Origin: Pseudorhodoferax sp. Leaf274
Lineage (GTDB): Bacteria; Pseudomonadota; Gammaproteobacteria; Burkholderiales; Burkholderiaceae_C
DNA: 64,000 nucleotides
Reading direction: 5' to 3'
NCBI RefSeq assembly: GCF_001422445.1
Contig: NZ_LMNA01000005.1
Location: 62,001-126,000 of the forward strand
Under the pieces are notes generated by a model that ran no database searches, was not told the origin of the DNA, and worked only from the letters and a program-made list of their open reading frames with translations. Shown piece by piece: positions 8,768 to 19,329 of this stretch; position 1 is the stretch's first letter; each line of letters starts with the position of its first letter. Both the position numbers and the translations under genes were made by a program.

Positions 8768-9481
8768 ATGACTGCATCCACCTTCGCGCCCGGCCTCGTC
8801 GTGCGCGGCTTCACGCCGCCGCTCGCGCTGTCCGATTTCAAGCTGATCGCGTTCGACATGGACTCCACGCTGATCAACATCGAGTGCATCGACGAGATCG
8901 CCGATGCGGTCGGCAAGAAGGCCGAGGTCGCGGCCATCACCGAGGCCACCATGCGCGGCGAGATCCGCGACTTCAAGGAAAGCCTCACGCGCCGCGTGGC
9001 ACTGCTGCAGGGCGTGCCGGTGGCCGCGCTGCAGCAGGTCTACGACGAGCGCCTGCGGCTGAACCCTGGCGCCGGCGAACTCGTGGCAGCCTGCAAGGCC
9101 GCGGGCCTCAAGGTGCTGCTGGTCTCGGGCGGCTTCACCTTCTTCGCCAACCGCGTGCGCGACCGCCTGGGCATCGACTTCACCCGCTCCAACCTGCTGG
9201 CCGAGGCCGATGGCGTGCTGACGGGCCGCGTGGTGCCGCAGGCCTGGGGCGACATCTGCGATGGCGCGGAAAAGCGCCGCACGCTGCTGGAAGTGGCCTC
9301 GCTGCTGGGCGCCGCGCCGGGCCAGTGCATCGCGGTCGGCGACGGCGCCAACGACCTGCCCATGATGGGCGAAGCCGGCCTTTCGGTGGCCTACCACGCC
9401 AAGCCCAAGGTGCGCGAACAGGCCATGGTGTCGATCGAAGCCGGCGGGCTGGACCGCCTGCTGGAACTGCTGCGCGCCTGA
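8768..9481 (+). CDS. serB: phosphoserine phosphatase
   Basis: SerB removes phosphate from O-phospho-L-serine, the last step of serine synthesis. It is a 237-residue HAD-superfamily hydrolase. Motif I is FDMDSTLI (nucleophile and general-acid aspartates), motif II is LLVSGGFTFF, and motifs III/IV are the later lysine and GDGANDLPMMGEAGLSVAYHAKP. The IECIDEIAD segment after motif I is characteristic of SerB. It lacks the N-terminal ACT region of E. coli SerB and resembles the shorter betaproteobacterial type. It lies 23 bases behind mfd and is probably co-transcribed. The gap to prkA (199 bases) begins a new unit. Confidence 0.95.
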   Translation: MTASTFAPGLVVRGFTPPLALSDFKLIAFDMDSTLINIECIDEIADAVGKKAEVAAITEATMRGEIRDFKESLTRRVALLQGVPVAALQQVYDERLRLNPGAGELVAACKAAGLKVLLVSGGFTFFANRVRDRLGIDFTRSNLLAEADGVLTGRVVPQAWGDICDGAEKRRTLLEVASLLGAAPGQCIAVGDGANDLPMMGEAGLSVAYHAKPKVREQAMVSIEAGGLDRLLELLRA

Positions 9482-9586
9482 GCGGGCAGCCTCCCGCAGA
9501 CTGCGCGGGACGGCCATTGTGCGGCCCGCTGCGGGTGCCTGCACGGGCACGTTTGGATGTCCCGCAACACCTTGCACATTTGTGGC

Positions 9587-9613
9587 TTGTGCCTTTCGGG
9601 GAAGGACTATGAT
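9587..9613 (+). promoter_or_regulatory. possible promoter of the prkA operon
   Basis: TTGTGC (9587-9592) and TATGAT (9608-9613) stand 15 bases apart, 68 bases before the prkA ATG, in a 199-base intergenic region. The spacer is short for sigma-70. I found no convincing -24/-12 sigma-54 element, although enterobacterial yeaGH depends on alternative sigma factors. Weak evidence. Confidence 0.3.
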
Positions 9614-9680
9614 GGTTCGAACCTTCTCGCCAAACGCCACCCAAAGCGTTGACAGCTGATCCCAATTCACAGGAGAAACG

Positions 9681-11603
9681 ATGTCGATCTTTGCCCGTTA
9701 CCAGGACCGATTCGAAGCCGCCCAGGAAGAGGAAATGTCGGTCCAGGAATACCTGGAACTGTGCAAGCGCGATCCGAGCGCCTACGCGAGCGTCGCAGAG
9801 CGCATGCTGCTCGCGATCGGAGAATCCGAGCTGGTGGACACGCGCACCGATCCGCGCCTGTCGCGCATCTTCGCCAACAAGATGATCCGCGTGTACCCGG
9901 CGTTCCGCGACCTGTACGGCATGGAAGAGGTGATCGAGAGCATCGTCGCCTACTTCCGCCACGCGGCCCAGGGCCTGGAAGAGAAGAAGCAGGTGCTGTA
10001 CCTGTTGGGGCCCGTCGGTGGCGGCAAGTCCTCCCTGGCCGAGCGGCTCAAGTACCTGATCGAGAAGGTGCCGTTCTACGCGATCAAGGGCTCGCCCGTG
10101 CACGAGTCGCCGCTGGGCCTGTTCGACCCCGGCGAAGACGCCAAGATCCTGCAGGACGACTACGGCATTCCCAACCGCTACCTGTCCACCATCATGAGCC
10201 CGTGGGCCGTGAAGCGGCTGCAGGAGTTCGGCGGCGACATCACCAAGTTCCGCGTGGTCAAGATCCGGCCCTCGGTGCTCAAGCAGATCGCGGTGTCCAA
10301 GACCGAGCCTGGCGACGAGAACAACCAGGACATCTCGGCGCTGGTCGGCAAGATCGACATCCGCAAGCTGGAGACCTATTCGCAGGACGACCCGGACGCC
10401 TACTCGTATTCGGGCGGCCTGTGCCTGTCCAACCGCGGCGTGCTCGAGTTCGTGGAAATGTTCAAGGCGCCGATCAAGGTGCTGCACCCGCTGCTGACGG
10501 CCACGCAGGAAGGCAACTACAAGGGCACGGAGGGCTTCGGCGCCATCCCGTTCGACGGCCTGATCCTGGCGCACTCGAACGAGGCCGAGTGGCAGGCCTT
10601 CCGCAACAACCGCAACAACGAGGCCTTCCTCGACCGTATCTACATCGTCAAGGTGCCCTACTGCCTGCGCGTGGCCGACGAGATCAAGATCTACGAGAAG
10701 CTGGTCTTCAACTCCTCGCTCGGCAATGCGCCCTGCGCACCCGACACGCTGCGCATGCTGTCGCAGTTCTCGGTGCTGTCGCGCCTGAAGGAGCCCGAGA
10801 ACTCGTCCATCTTCTCCAAGATGCGCGTGTACGACGGCGAGAACCTGAAAGACACCGACCCGCGCGCCAAGAGCTTCCAGGAGTACCGCGACTTCGCCGG
10901 CGTCGACGAGGGCATGACGGGTCTCTCGACGCGCTTCGCATTCAAGATCCTGTCGCGCGTGTTCAACTTCGACCACCGCGAGGTGGCGGCCAACCCGGTG
11001 CACCTGATGTATGTGCTGGAGCAGCAGATCGAGCAGGAGCAGTTCCCGCCCGAGGTCGGCGAGAAGTACCTGCGCTACATCAAGGAATTCCTCTCGCCGC
11101 GCTATGCCGAGTTCATCGGCAAGGAGATCCAGACCTCCTATCTGGAGAGCTACTCCGAGTATGGCCAGAACATCTTCGATCGCTATGTGGTCTACGCCGA
11201 CTTCTGGATCCAGGACCAGGAGTACCGCGACCCCAACACGGGCGAGATCCTGGACCGCGGCGCGCTCAACGACGAGCTCGAGAAGATCGAGAAGCCCGCC
11301 GGCATCTCCAACCCCAAGGACTTCCGCAACGAGGTCGTCAACTTCGTGCTGCGCGCGCGGGCCCGGCAGGACGGCAAGAACCCGGCCTGGACCTCGTACG
11401 AAAAGCTGCGCGCCGTGATCGAGAAGAAGATGTTCTCGAACACCGAGGAGCTGTTGCCGGTGATCTCGTTCAACGCCAAGGCCAGCGGCGAGGAGCAGAA
11501 GAAGCATGCGGACTTCGTGAACCGCATGATCACCAAGGGCTACACCGAGAAGCAGGTGCGCCTGCTGTGCGAGTGGTATCTGCGCGTACGCAAGTCCTCG
11601 TGA
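9681..11603 (+). CDS. prkA: PrkA-type serine protein kinase / AAA+ protein
   Basis: A 640-residue member of the PrkA family (E. coli YeaG, 644 residues), a cytoplasmic AAA+ ATPase with a kinase-like C-terminal region, linked to nitrogen starvation, stationary phase and, in Bacillus, sporulation. The N-terminal AAA module shows Walker A in LLGPVGGGKSSLAERLKYL and the hallmark ATQEGNYKGTEGFGAIPFDG followed by LILAHSNEAEW. The C-terminal domain runs from about residue 400 (KMRVYDGENLKDTDPRAKSF). The start has a strong AGGAG six bases upstream. It leads a three-gene operon with the yeaH-like gene 12 bases downstream and spoVR after that, a trio found together in many proteobacteria. Kinase substrates are not predictable. 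Confidence 0.95.
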   Translation: MSIFARYQDRFEAAQEEEMSVQEYLELCKRDPSAYASVAERMLLAIGESELVDTRTDPRLSRIFANKMIRVYPAFRDLYGMEEVIESIVAYFRHAAQGLEEKKQVLYLLGPVGGGKSSLAERLKYLIEKVPFYAIKGSPVHESPLGLFDPGEDAKILQDDYGIPNRYLSTIMSPWAVKRLQEFGGDITKFRVVKIRPSVLKQIAVSKTEPGDENNQDISALVGKIDIRKLETYSQDDPDAYSYSGGLCLSNRGVLEFVEMFKAPIKVLHPLLTATQEGNYKGTEGFGAIPFDGLILAHSNEAEWQAFRNNRNNEAFLDRIYIVKVPYCLRVADEIKIYEKLVFNSSLGNAPCAPDTLRMLSQFSVLSRLKEPENSSIFSKMRVYDGENLKDTDPRAKSFQEYRDFAGVDEGMTGLSTRFAFKILSRVFNFDHREVAANPVHLMYVLEQQIEQEQFPPEVGEKYLRYIKEFLSPRYAEFIGKEIQTSYLESYSEYGQNIFDRYVVYADFWIQDQEYRDPNTGEILDRGALNDELEKIEKPAGISNPKDFRNEVVNFVLRARARQDGKNPAWTSYEKLRAVIEKKMFSNTEELLPVISFNAKASGEEQKKHADFVNRMITKGYTEKQVRLLCEWYLRVRKSS

Positions 11604-11615
11604 GAAAGGCCTTAG

Positions 11616-12887
11616 ATGACCGTGCGCATCGTCGACCGGCGTAACGACAGCAAGAACAAGAGTTCGGTCAACCGCAGCCGCTTCATCCGGCGGTTCAAGG
11701 GCCAGATCCGCAAGGCAGTTTCCGACGCGATCAACAAGCGCGGCCTCAAGGACCTGGACGAAGGCGAGAAGATCGGCATTCCCGGCAAGGACATCGACGA
11801 GCCGCAGTTCGAGCACGGACGCGGCGGCGTGTGGGACGCCGTGCGGCCCGGCAACGACCGCTTCAACGCGGGCGACCAGGTCGACCGGCCCAAGGGCGGC
11901 ACTGGCGGGGGCGGTGGCAAGGGCCAGGCCAGCAACGAGGGCGAGAGCCTGGACGAGTTCGTCTTCACGCTGACCAAGGACGAGTTCCTGGACATCTTCT
12001 TCGACGAGATGGCACTGCCCAACCTCGTCAAGCAGCAGCTGGCCCAGATCGAGCAGTTCAAGCGCACGCGCGCCGGTTTCGTGCAGACCGGCGTGCCGAC
12101 CAACGTGAACCTCACGCGCACCATGCGCGGCGCGGCCGGCCGGCGCGTGGCCATCGGCGGCCCTTACCTGACGCAGCTGCGCGCGCTCGAGAAGGAACTG
12201 GCCGAGCTGCGCGAGAAGCTGCCCGAGGACGACCCCGAGGTCGAGCGCGTGCGCAAGGAGATCACCAAGCTGCGCGCCAAGATCGACCAGATCCCCTTCG
12301 TCGACACCTTCGACCTGCGCTTCAACAACCGCGTGAAGACGCCCAAGCCGTCGACGCAGGCCGTGATGTTCTGCCTGCTCGACGTCTCGGGCTCGATGGA
12401 CGAGGGCCGCAAGAACGTGGCCAAGCGTTTCTTCATGCTGCTGTACCTGTTTCTCAACAGGAACTACGAACACATCGAGGTGGTCTTCATCCGCCACCAC
12501 ACGGTGGCCAGCGAGGTGAGCGAGGAGGACTTCTTCACCTCGCGCGAGTCCGGCGGCACCGTGGTGTCCAGCGCGCTCACGCTCATGCACGAGATCATCA
12601 CGGCGCGCTACCCCAGCAGCCTGTGGAACATCTACGGCGCGCAGGCGTCCGATGGCGACAACTGGCACGACGATTCGCCGCGCTGCCGCGAGATCCTGGG
12701 CAACCAGATCCTGGAACTCACGCAGTACTTCGCCTACATCGAGATCACCGACGGGCCGCCGCAGAACCTTTGGGAGGAATACCTGAAGCTGCAGGAGGCC
12801 CAGGCCGGCCGCTTTGCGATGCAACGCATCGCCAACCTGGCCGACATCTACCCCGTGTTCCGCGAACTGTTCAAGCGCCGGGCCTGA
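11616..12887 (+). CDS. yeaH: YeaH/YhbH family DUF444 protein
   Basis: A 423-residue DUF444 protein. The family carries a von Willebrand A-like domain in its second half, and the metal-ion-dependent adhesion motif DVSGSMDEG (MIDAS, DxSxS) is intact at about residue 257. The first half is basic and charged (VDRRNDSKNKSSVNRSRFIR), followed by a glycine-rich linker (GGTGGGGGKGQ). E. coli YeaH is co-transcribed with YeaG, and the family is thought to act with the PrkA ATPase much as VWA proteins partner MoxR-type AAA+ proteins; that partnership is inference here. It starts 12 bases after prkA and is followed by spoVR after 30 bases. Cytoplasmic. Confidence 0.93.
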   Translation: MTVRIVDRRNDSKNKSSVNRSRFIRRFKGQIRKAVSDAINKRGLKDLDEGEKIGIPGKDIDEPQFEHGRGGVWDAVRPGNDRFNAGDQVDRPKGGTGGGGGKGQASNEGESLDEFVFTLTKDEFLDIFFDEMALPNLVKQQLAQIEQFKRTRAGFVQTGVPTNVNLTRTMRGAAGRRVAIGGPYLTQLRALEKELAELREKLPEDDPEVERVRKEITKLRAKIDQIPFVDTFDLRFNNRVKTPKPSTQAVMFCLLDVSGSMDEGRKNVAKRFFMLLYLFLNRNYEHIEVVFIRHHTVASEVSEEDFFTSRESGGTVVSSALTLMHEIITARYPSSLWNIYGAQASDGDNWHDDSPRCREILGNQILELTQYFAYIEITDGPPQNLWEEYLKLQEAQAGRFAMQRIANLADIYPVFRELFKRRA

Positions 12888-12917
12888 GCCCCTGCCCGGC
12901 CGCCCCAAGGGAGACCC

Positions 12918-14453
<1,536 letters not shown>

Positions 14454-14546
14454 AGTCCACAGCCCCTGCCCGGCCGGTTCCGCGGAACTCCGGCCGGTTT
14501 GCCTCGTCTATCCGCAGTTCTCAGCCAACAGCCAGGAGCCCCCCCG

Positions 14547-15047
14547 ATGCGACGATTGAACGTGAACGGTGTGCAACGCGAGGTCGATGTCGAGGACGAC
14601 ACGCCTCTCCTGTGGGTGCTGCGCGAGCAGCTCGGCCTGACCGGCACCAAGTACGGCTGCGGCATCGCGGCCTGCGGCGCGTGCACCGTGCACCTGGACG
14701 GCGTGCCCACGCGCAGCTGCGTGCGGCCCGTCTCCACGGTCGAGCCGACCGAGAAGATCGTCACCATCGAAGGGCTGTCGCCCGATGGTTCGCACCCGGT
14801 GCAAAAGGCCTGGGTGGCGCTGGATGTGCCGCAGTGCGGCTTCTGCCAGTGCGGCATGGTCATGGCCGCCAGCGCGCTGCTCAAGACCAAGCCCAATCCC
14901 AGCGACCAGGACATCGACGAGGCCATCACCAACATCTGCCGCTGCGGCACCTACAACCGGGTGCGCGCCGCGATCAAGGCCGTTGCCCAGGGCAGCACCA
15001 AGTCCGCCGGGCTGTCGATCCGCCATGTGGACGGGAGCGTGACATGA
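14547..15047 (+). CDS. iorA: isoquinoline 1-oxidoreductase-like small subunit, [2Fe-2S]
   Basis: A 166-residue iron-sulfur subunit of the molybdenum-hydroxylase (xanthine oxidase) family, IorA type. The N-terminal ferredoxin-like cluster site is [17 protein letters not shown] with a later cysteine in TRSC; the C-terminal helical domain carries the second cluster in CGFCQCGM and [11 protein letters not shown]. It passes electrons from the molybdenum site of the large subunit to an external acceptor. The frame starts at 14499, but the ATG at 14547 has AGGAG upstream and gives the family N-terminus. Its stop overlaps the next start (ATGA). There is no FAD subunit gene, as expected for IorAB-type enzymes. 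What is odd is the downstream sox genes. The true substrate is not known. Confidence 0.9.
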   Translation: MRRLNVNGVQREVDVEDDTPLLWVLREQLGLTGTKYGCGIAACGACTVHLDGVPTRSCVRPVSTVEPTEKIVTIEGLSPDGSHPVQKAWVALDVPQCGFCQCGMVMAASALLKTKPNPSDQDIDEAITNICRCGTYNRVRAAIKAVAQGSTKSAGLSIRHVDGSVT

Positions 15048-17218
15048 GCGCCGCCCTCGCGCCCACCCGCCGCCGCTTCATCGGCGGCACCGCAGCCACG
15101 GCCGGCGCGCTGGTCGTCGGCTTCCACATACCCCGCAAGAGCCTGGCGCAGACGCCGCTGCCCGACGAGGTCAACGCCTGGGTGGTCGTCAAACCCGACG
15201 ACACGGTGGTCGTGCGCATCGCGCGCTCCGAGATGGGCCAGGGCACGCTGACCGGCCTGGCGCAGCTGGTCGCCGACGAGCTCGATTGCGACTGGGCCAA
15301 GGTCACGACCGAGTACCCCACGCCCGGCCAGAACCTGGCGCGCCAGCGTGCCTGGGGCAACTTCTCCACCGGCGGCAGCCGCGGCATCCGCGAATCGCAC
15401 GACTACGTGCGCAAGGGCGGCGCCACGGCGCGCGTGATGCTGGTGCAGGCCGCGGCCGACGGCTGGAAGGTGCCGGTGGCCGAATGCCGCGCGGCCAAGA
15501 GCGTCATCACGCACCAGCCGTCGGGCCGCAGCACCACCTACGGCAAGGTGGCCGCAGCCGCCGGCAAGCTCAAGCCGCCGGCGGACGTGCCGCTCAAGGA
15601 CCCCAAGGACTGGCAGCTCATCGGCAAGCGCCTGGCGCGGCTGGACACGGTCGAGAAGGTCACGGGCAAGCAGGTCTACGGCATGGACTTGCAGATGCCC
15701 GGCATGCTGAACGCCGCCATCAAGGCCTGCCCGGTGTTCGGCGGCACGCTCAAGTCCTTCGACGCGGCAGCGGTGGACAAGCGGCGCGGTGTGCTGAAGG
15801 TGCTGCGTGTGGGCGACAACGCCGTCGCCGTCGTGGCCGACACCTGGTGGCGCGCCAAGACCGCGCTGGACGCCCTGCCCGTCGAGTGGGACTTCGGCCA
15901 GCATGCCCAGGCCTCCAGCGCCGGCTTCGCCGAGGTGCTGAAGGCCGGCCTCACGGCGGAGCAGGCCGTGGTGGGCAACAGCAATGGCGACGCCAAGGCC
16001 GCGCTGGCGGGTGCTGCGCGGCGCATCGAGGCCGTCTACAGCTACCCGCACCAGAACCACGCGACCATGGAGACCATGAACGCGACGGCGCGCTGGACGC
16101 CCGAGCGCTGCGAGGTCTGGACGCCCACGCAGAACGGCGAGGCCGCGCTGGCCGCCGCGGCAGAGGCCGCCGGCCTGCCGCCGGCGCAGTGCGAGGTCTA
16201 CAAGATCCACCTGGGCGGGGGATTCGGCCGCCGCGGCGCGGTGCACGACTGGGTGCGCCAGGCGGTCGCGATCGCCAGGCAGATGCCGGGCGTGCCCGTC
16301 AAGATGGTCTGGTCGCGCGAAGAGGACATGCAGCACGGCCTGTACCACCCCATCACGCAGTGCCGCCTGGTGGCCGGGCTGGACGCCCAGGGAGAGCTGC
16401 AGGCGCTGCACATGCGCATCTCGGGCCAGTCCATCGTGGCCGGCATCTTTCCGCAGAACATCAAGGACGGCCGCGACCCCGTGGTGTTCCAGGGCCTCAA
16501 CGCGCCGGGGCCGGAGGCCTCCATCGGCTACAGCGTGCCGCACCTGCTGGTCGACCACGCCATGCGCAACCCGCATGTGCCGCCCGGCTTCTGGCGCGGG
16601 GTGAACCTGAACCAGAACGCGATCTACCTGGAGTCCTTCATCGACGAGATCGCGCACGCCACCAAGCAGGACCCGCTGGCCCTGCGCCGCAAGCTCATGG
16701 CGCAGCACCCCAAGCACCTGGCCGTGCTCAACGCCGTGGCCGAGCGCGTGGGTTGGGACAAGCCGGCACCGGCCGGCCGCTTTCGCGGCCTGGCGCAGAC
16801 CATGGGTTTCGGCAGCTACGTGGCGGCCTGCGCCGAGGTGTCGGTCAACAACGACGGCCAGCTCAAGGTGCACCGCATCGTGGCCGCCACCGACCCGGGC
16901 TACGCCGTCAACCCGCAGCAGATCGAGGCCCAGGTCGAGGGCTCGTTCGCCTATGGCCTGTCGGCCGCGCTGTATGGCGAATGCACGGTGAAGGACGGGC
17001 GCATCGAGCAGGACAACTTCGCCACCTACCCGGTGCTGAAGATGGACGAGATGCCGGCGGTGGAGACCGTGATCGTGCCCTCGGGCGGCTTCTGGGGCGG
17101 TGTGGGCGAGCCGACCATCGCCGTGGCGGCGCCGGCCGTGCTCAACGCCATCTTCGCGGCCACGGGCAAGCGCATCCGCACGCTGCCGCTCAAGAACCAC
17201 GACCTCAAGAAGGCCTGA
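15044..17218 (+). CDS. iorB: isoquinoline 1-oxidoreductase-like large subunit, molybdopterin-binding
   Basis: A 724-residue molybdenum cofactor-binding subunit of the xanthine oxidase family. It starts with a twin-arginine signal ([20 protein letters not shown]), so the folded holoenzyme is probably exported to the periplasm, typical of IorB. Cofactor regions include [19 protein letters not shown], the [16 protein letters not shown] segment, [20 protein letters not shown], and near the end the [20 protein letters not shown] motif holding the conserved glutamate. Members oxidise N-heterocycles or aldehydes with water as oxygen donor. It overlaps iorA by four bases and soxX by one (TGATG), so it belongs to one transcript with soxXYZA. 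Assignment to the family is firm; the substrate is not, and the sox context makes an unusual one possible. Confidence 0.9.
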   Translation: MSAALAPTRRRFIGGTAATAGALVVGFHIPRKSLAQTPLPDEVNAWVVVKPDDTVVVRIARSEMGQGTLTGLAQLVADELDCDWAKVTTEYPTPGQNLARQRAWGNFSTGGSRGIRESHDYVRKGGATARVMLVQAAADGWKVPVAECRAAKSVITHQPSGRSTTYGKVAAAAGKLKPPADVPLKDPKDWQLIGKRLARLDTVEKVTGKQVYGMDLQMPGMLNAAIKACPVFGGTLKSFDAAAVDKRRGVLKVLRVGDNAVAVVADTWWRAKTALDALPVEWDFGQHAQASSAGFAEVLKAGLTAEQAVVGNSNGDAKAALAGAARRIEAVYSYPHQNHATMETMNATARWTPERCEVWTPTQNGEAALAAAAEAAGLPPAQCEVYKIHLGGGFGRRGAVHDWVRQAVAIARQMPGVPVKMVWSREEDMQHGLYHPITQCRLVAGLDAQGELQALHMRISGQSIVAGIFPQNIKDGRDPVVFQGLNAPGPEASIGYSVPHLLVDHAMRNPHVPPGFWRGVNLNQNAIYLESFIDEIAHATKQDPLALRRKLMAQHPKHLAVLNAVAERVGWDKPAPAGRFRGLAQTMGFGSYVAACAEVSVNNDGQLKVHRIVAATDPGYAVNPQQIEAQVEGSFAYGLSAALYGECTVKDGRIEQDNFATYPVLKMDEMPAVETVIVPSGGFWGGVGEPTIAVAAPAVLNAIFAATGKRIRTLPLKNHDLKKA

Positions 17219-17670
17219 TGCGCGGTCCGGCGTGCGCCCTGCTGTGGCTGCTGCTGCAGGCCGGCCCCGCGGCCGCGCAGCCGCTGGCGCCCTACCAGGT
17301 GCAGGGCGACGCCATCGCGGCGCCGCTGGCGGGCCTGGCGGGCGATGCCGCGCGAGGCCGCGCCATCGTCGCCAGCCGGCAGCAGGGGCTGTGCCTGCTG
17401 TGCCATGGCGCGCCCATCCCCGAAGAGCGCTTCCAGGGCGACCTGGCGCCCCACCTGGCCGGCGCCGGCGCACGCTTCAGCACCGGCCAGCTGCGGCTGC
17501 GGCTGGTGGAGCCGCAGCGGCTGGCGCCCGGCACCCTGATGCCGGCCTACTACCGCACCGAAGGCCTGCAGCAGGTGGGCGCCGCATGGCGCGGCAAGCC
17601 GCTGCTGGACGCGCAGCAGATCGAGGATGTGGTGGCCTACCTCTCCGGCCTCAAGGAGCCTGCCCCGTGA
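17218..17670 (+). CDS. soxX: sulfur oxidation c-type cytochrome SoxX
   Basis: A 150-residue periplasmic monohaem cytochrome c of the SoxX type. Residues 1 to about 20 are a Sec signal (CALLWLLLQAGPAAAQ). The haem site is CLLCH (DNA near 17393-17407), with the distal methionine in GTLMPAYYRTEGL, a segment typical of SoxX; the end, DVVAYLSGL, is also typical. With SoxA it forms SoxAX, which conjugates thiosulfate to the SoxYZ carrier and releases two electrons to c-type cytochromes. The ATG overlaps the iorB stop by one base and its own stop overlaps the soxY GTG. It could instead serve as the electron acceptor of IorAB, which is inference. Confidence 0.87.
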   Translation: MRGPACALLWLLLQAGPAAAQPLAPYQVQGDAIAAPLAGLAGDAARGRAIVASRQQGLCLLCHGAPIPEERFQGDLAPHLAGAGARFSTGQLRLRLVEPQRLAPGTLMPAYYRTEGLQQVGAAWRGKPLLDAQQIEDVVAYLSGLKEPAP

Positions 17671-18116
17671 ACGCTTTCGACCCGCAACGCCGCCATGCCC
17701 TCGTGCTGGGCACGGGCCTGGCCGCCAGCCTGGTGGTGCGCCAGGGCAGCGCCGCCACCGGCGACCTGGCGGCCGCCATCGCTGCCTTCACGGGGGGCCG
17801 CACGCCGCAGCCCGGCCGTGTGCGGCTGGACATCTCCACGCTGGTGGAAAACGGCAACGCGGTGCCGGTCACGCTGTCGGTGGACGACGGCCTGCCACTG
17901 CCGCAGCTGCGCAGCCTGGCCCTGTTCAACGAACGCAACCCGCAGCGCGACGTGGCGCGCTTTCGCTTCGGCCCTGCGGCCGGCCGGGCCTGGGCCGCCA
18001 CGCGCATCCGGCTGGCCACTTCGCAGAAGCTCGTGGCGGTGGCGCTGCTGGAGGATGGTTCGGCCTTCTCGCACACCGTGGACGTGGTGGTCACGCTGGC
18101 CGCCTGCATCGAATAG
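17667..18116 (+). CDS. soxY: thiosulfate oxidation carrier protein SoxY, atypical C-terminus
   Basis: A 149-residue protein with a twin-arginine leader (QRRHALVLGTGLAASL) and a SoxY Ig-like fold (RVRLDISTLVENGNAVPVTL, LFNERNPQRDVARFRFGP). SoxY carries the sulfur substrate on a cysteine at the end of a flexible C-terminal GGCGG arm. Here the protein ends in VVVTLAACIE: the cysteine is present three residues from the end, but the flanking glycines are replaced by Ala-Ala and Ile-Glu. The start is GTG, inside the soxX stop (GTGA), and gives the family N-terminus. It is followed after 21 bases by soxZ, its usual heterodimer partner. Identity is well supported by the signal, fold and neighbours; activity as a canonical sulfur carrier is uncertain. 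Confidence 0.85.
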   Translation: MNAFDPQRRHALVLGTGLAASLVVRQGSAATGDLAAAIAAFTGGRTPQPGRVRLDISTLVENGNAVPVTLSVDDGLPLPQLRSLALFNERNPQRDVARFRFGPAAGRAWAATRIRLATSQKLVAVALLEDGSAFSHTVDVVVTLAACIE

Positions 18117-18137
18117 GTGCCGCAAACAGGAGCCCGC

Positions 18138-18458
18138 ATGGCACGTACCCTGATCCACCTGCCGCCCACCGTGCGCCGCGGCGAGCCCTTCGAGGTGCGC
18201 ACCACCATCGCCCATCCGATGGAAACCGGCTACCGGCCCGACGAGAACGGCCGCGTGCTGCCGCGCGACATCGTCACGCGCCTGCAGTGCACGCTGGACG
18301 GGGCGCTGGTGTTCGGCGCCGACCTGTTCCCCGCCATCGCCGCCAACCCCTATGTGGCCTTCCTGGTGCGCGCCGAGCGCAGCGGCGAGCTGCGCATCAC
18401 CTGGGAAGGCGACAACGGCTTCGCGCAGGCCGAGACGGTCGCCGTGCGCGTCGAATGA
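18138..18458 (+). CDS. soxZ: thiosulfate oxidation carrier complex protein SoxZ
   Basis: A 106-residue SoxZ. Family marks are RTLIHLPPTVRRGEPFEVRT, the IAHPMETGYRPDENGRVLPR segment and the closing TWEGDNGFAQAE. It has no signal peptide, as usual: SoxZ is carried through the Tat system bound to SoxY. SoxYZ carries sulfur intermediates between Sox enzymes in the periplasm. The ATG at 18138 follows ACAGGAG at good spacing; an upstream start at 18117 would add seven residues. Its stop overlaps the soxA start (ATGA). Confidence 0.92.
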   Translation: MARTLIHLPPTVRRGEPFEVRTTIAHPMETGYRPDENGRVLPRDIVTRLQCTLDGALVFGADLFPAIAANPYVAFLVRAERSGELRITWEGDNGFAQAETVAVRVE

Positions 18459-19204
18459 AGGCACTGGCCGCGCTGCTGCTGGTGTGGGCGCCAGTGGGCG
18501 CGCAGACAGCGCGTTCGGGCCTGGACTTCATGGGCCCGGCCACCCAGGCCATGCAACGCGACGACAGCCAGAACCCGGCCATGCTGTGGCTGCACGAAGG
18601 CCAGGCGCTGTGGCAGCGGCCCGAGGGCCGTGCGCAGCAGTCGTGCCAGTCCTGCCATGGCGATGCCGCCCAGGCGATGCGCGGCGTGGCCACGCGCTAT
18701 CCGGCCTTCGACACCGCCAGCCAGGGGCCGCTCAACCTGTCGCAGCGCATCCTGCAATGCCGCGTGCAGCACCAGCAGGCTGCGCCCTGGGCGCCAGAGA
18801 GCGCGCCCTTGCTGAGCCTGGAGACCTATGTCGCCCAGCAGTCGCGCGGCTTGCCCATCGCGCCGCCCGACGATGCGCGGCTGGCGCCCTTCACGGCGCG
18901 CGGCCAGGCGGCCTATGCACGCCGCATCGGCCAGATCGACATGTCCTGCGCCCAATGCCACGACCAGGCCTGGGACCGCAAGCTGGCGGGCAACCCCATC
19001 ACGCAGGGCCAGGCCACCGGCTATCCGATCTACCGGCTGGAATGGCAGGGCATGGGCTCGCTGCAACGCCGGCTGCGCAACTGCATGACCGGGGTGCGCG
19101 CGCAGGCCCCGCCGTTCGGCGCCGCCGAACTCGTGGAACTGGAGCTCTACCTGGCCCAGCGCGCGCGTGGCCTGCCGCTGGAGACACCGGCCGTGCGGCC
19201 CTGA
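18455..19204 (+). CDS. soxA: sulfur oxidation c-type cytochrome SoxA, dihaem type
   Basis: A 249-residue periplasmic cytochrome, partner of SoxX. A short Sec signal (LAALLLVWAPVGAQ) precedes two haem c sites, CQSCH (about residue 64) and CAQCH (about residue 167), so this is the dihaem form. The segment RNCMTGVRAQ near residue 210 holds the cysteine that serves as active-site haem ligand and is modified to a persulfide in characterised SoxA. PLNLSQRILQCRVQHQQ between the haems is also family-typical. SoxAX starts the Sox cycle by linking thiosulfate to SoxY. It overlaps soxZ by four bases and ends the six-gene operon; neither soxB nor soxCD follows. Confidence 0.92.
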   Translation: MKALAALLLVWAPVGAQTARSGLDFMGPATQAMQRDDSQNPAMLWLHEGQALWQRPEGRAQQSCQSCHGDAAQAMRGVATRYPAFDTASQGPLNLSQRILQCRVQHQQAAPWAPESAPLLSLETYVAQQSRGLPIAPPDDARLAPFTARGQAAYARRIGQIDMSCAQCHDQAWDRKLAGNPITQGQATGYPIYRLEWQGMGSLQRRLRNCMTGVRAQAPPFGAAELVELELYLAQRARGLPLETPAVRP

Positions 19205-19329
19205 GCCGCGCGGCCAAGCCCGCAGCGCGGTGCTGCCTTTGCAGGCGCACGCCGGATGGGCCGACCACAATAGCCGTCCACCCTTCCACGTACCCGCCCG
19301 TTCCGCGCTGTTCCGCCCGCCCGACCGCC

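Noticed and set aside
5193-8777. 1194-codon minus-strand frame opposite mfd
   Set aside because: Low-complexity antisense reading of mfd with no recognisable motif.
9541-9600. Possible sigma-54 promoter before prkA
   Set aside because: GGCAC occurs but no GC-containing -12 element sits at the correct distance.
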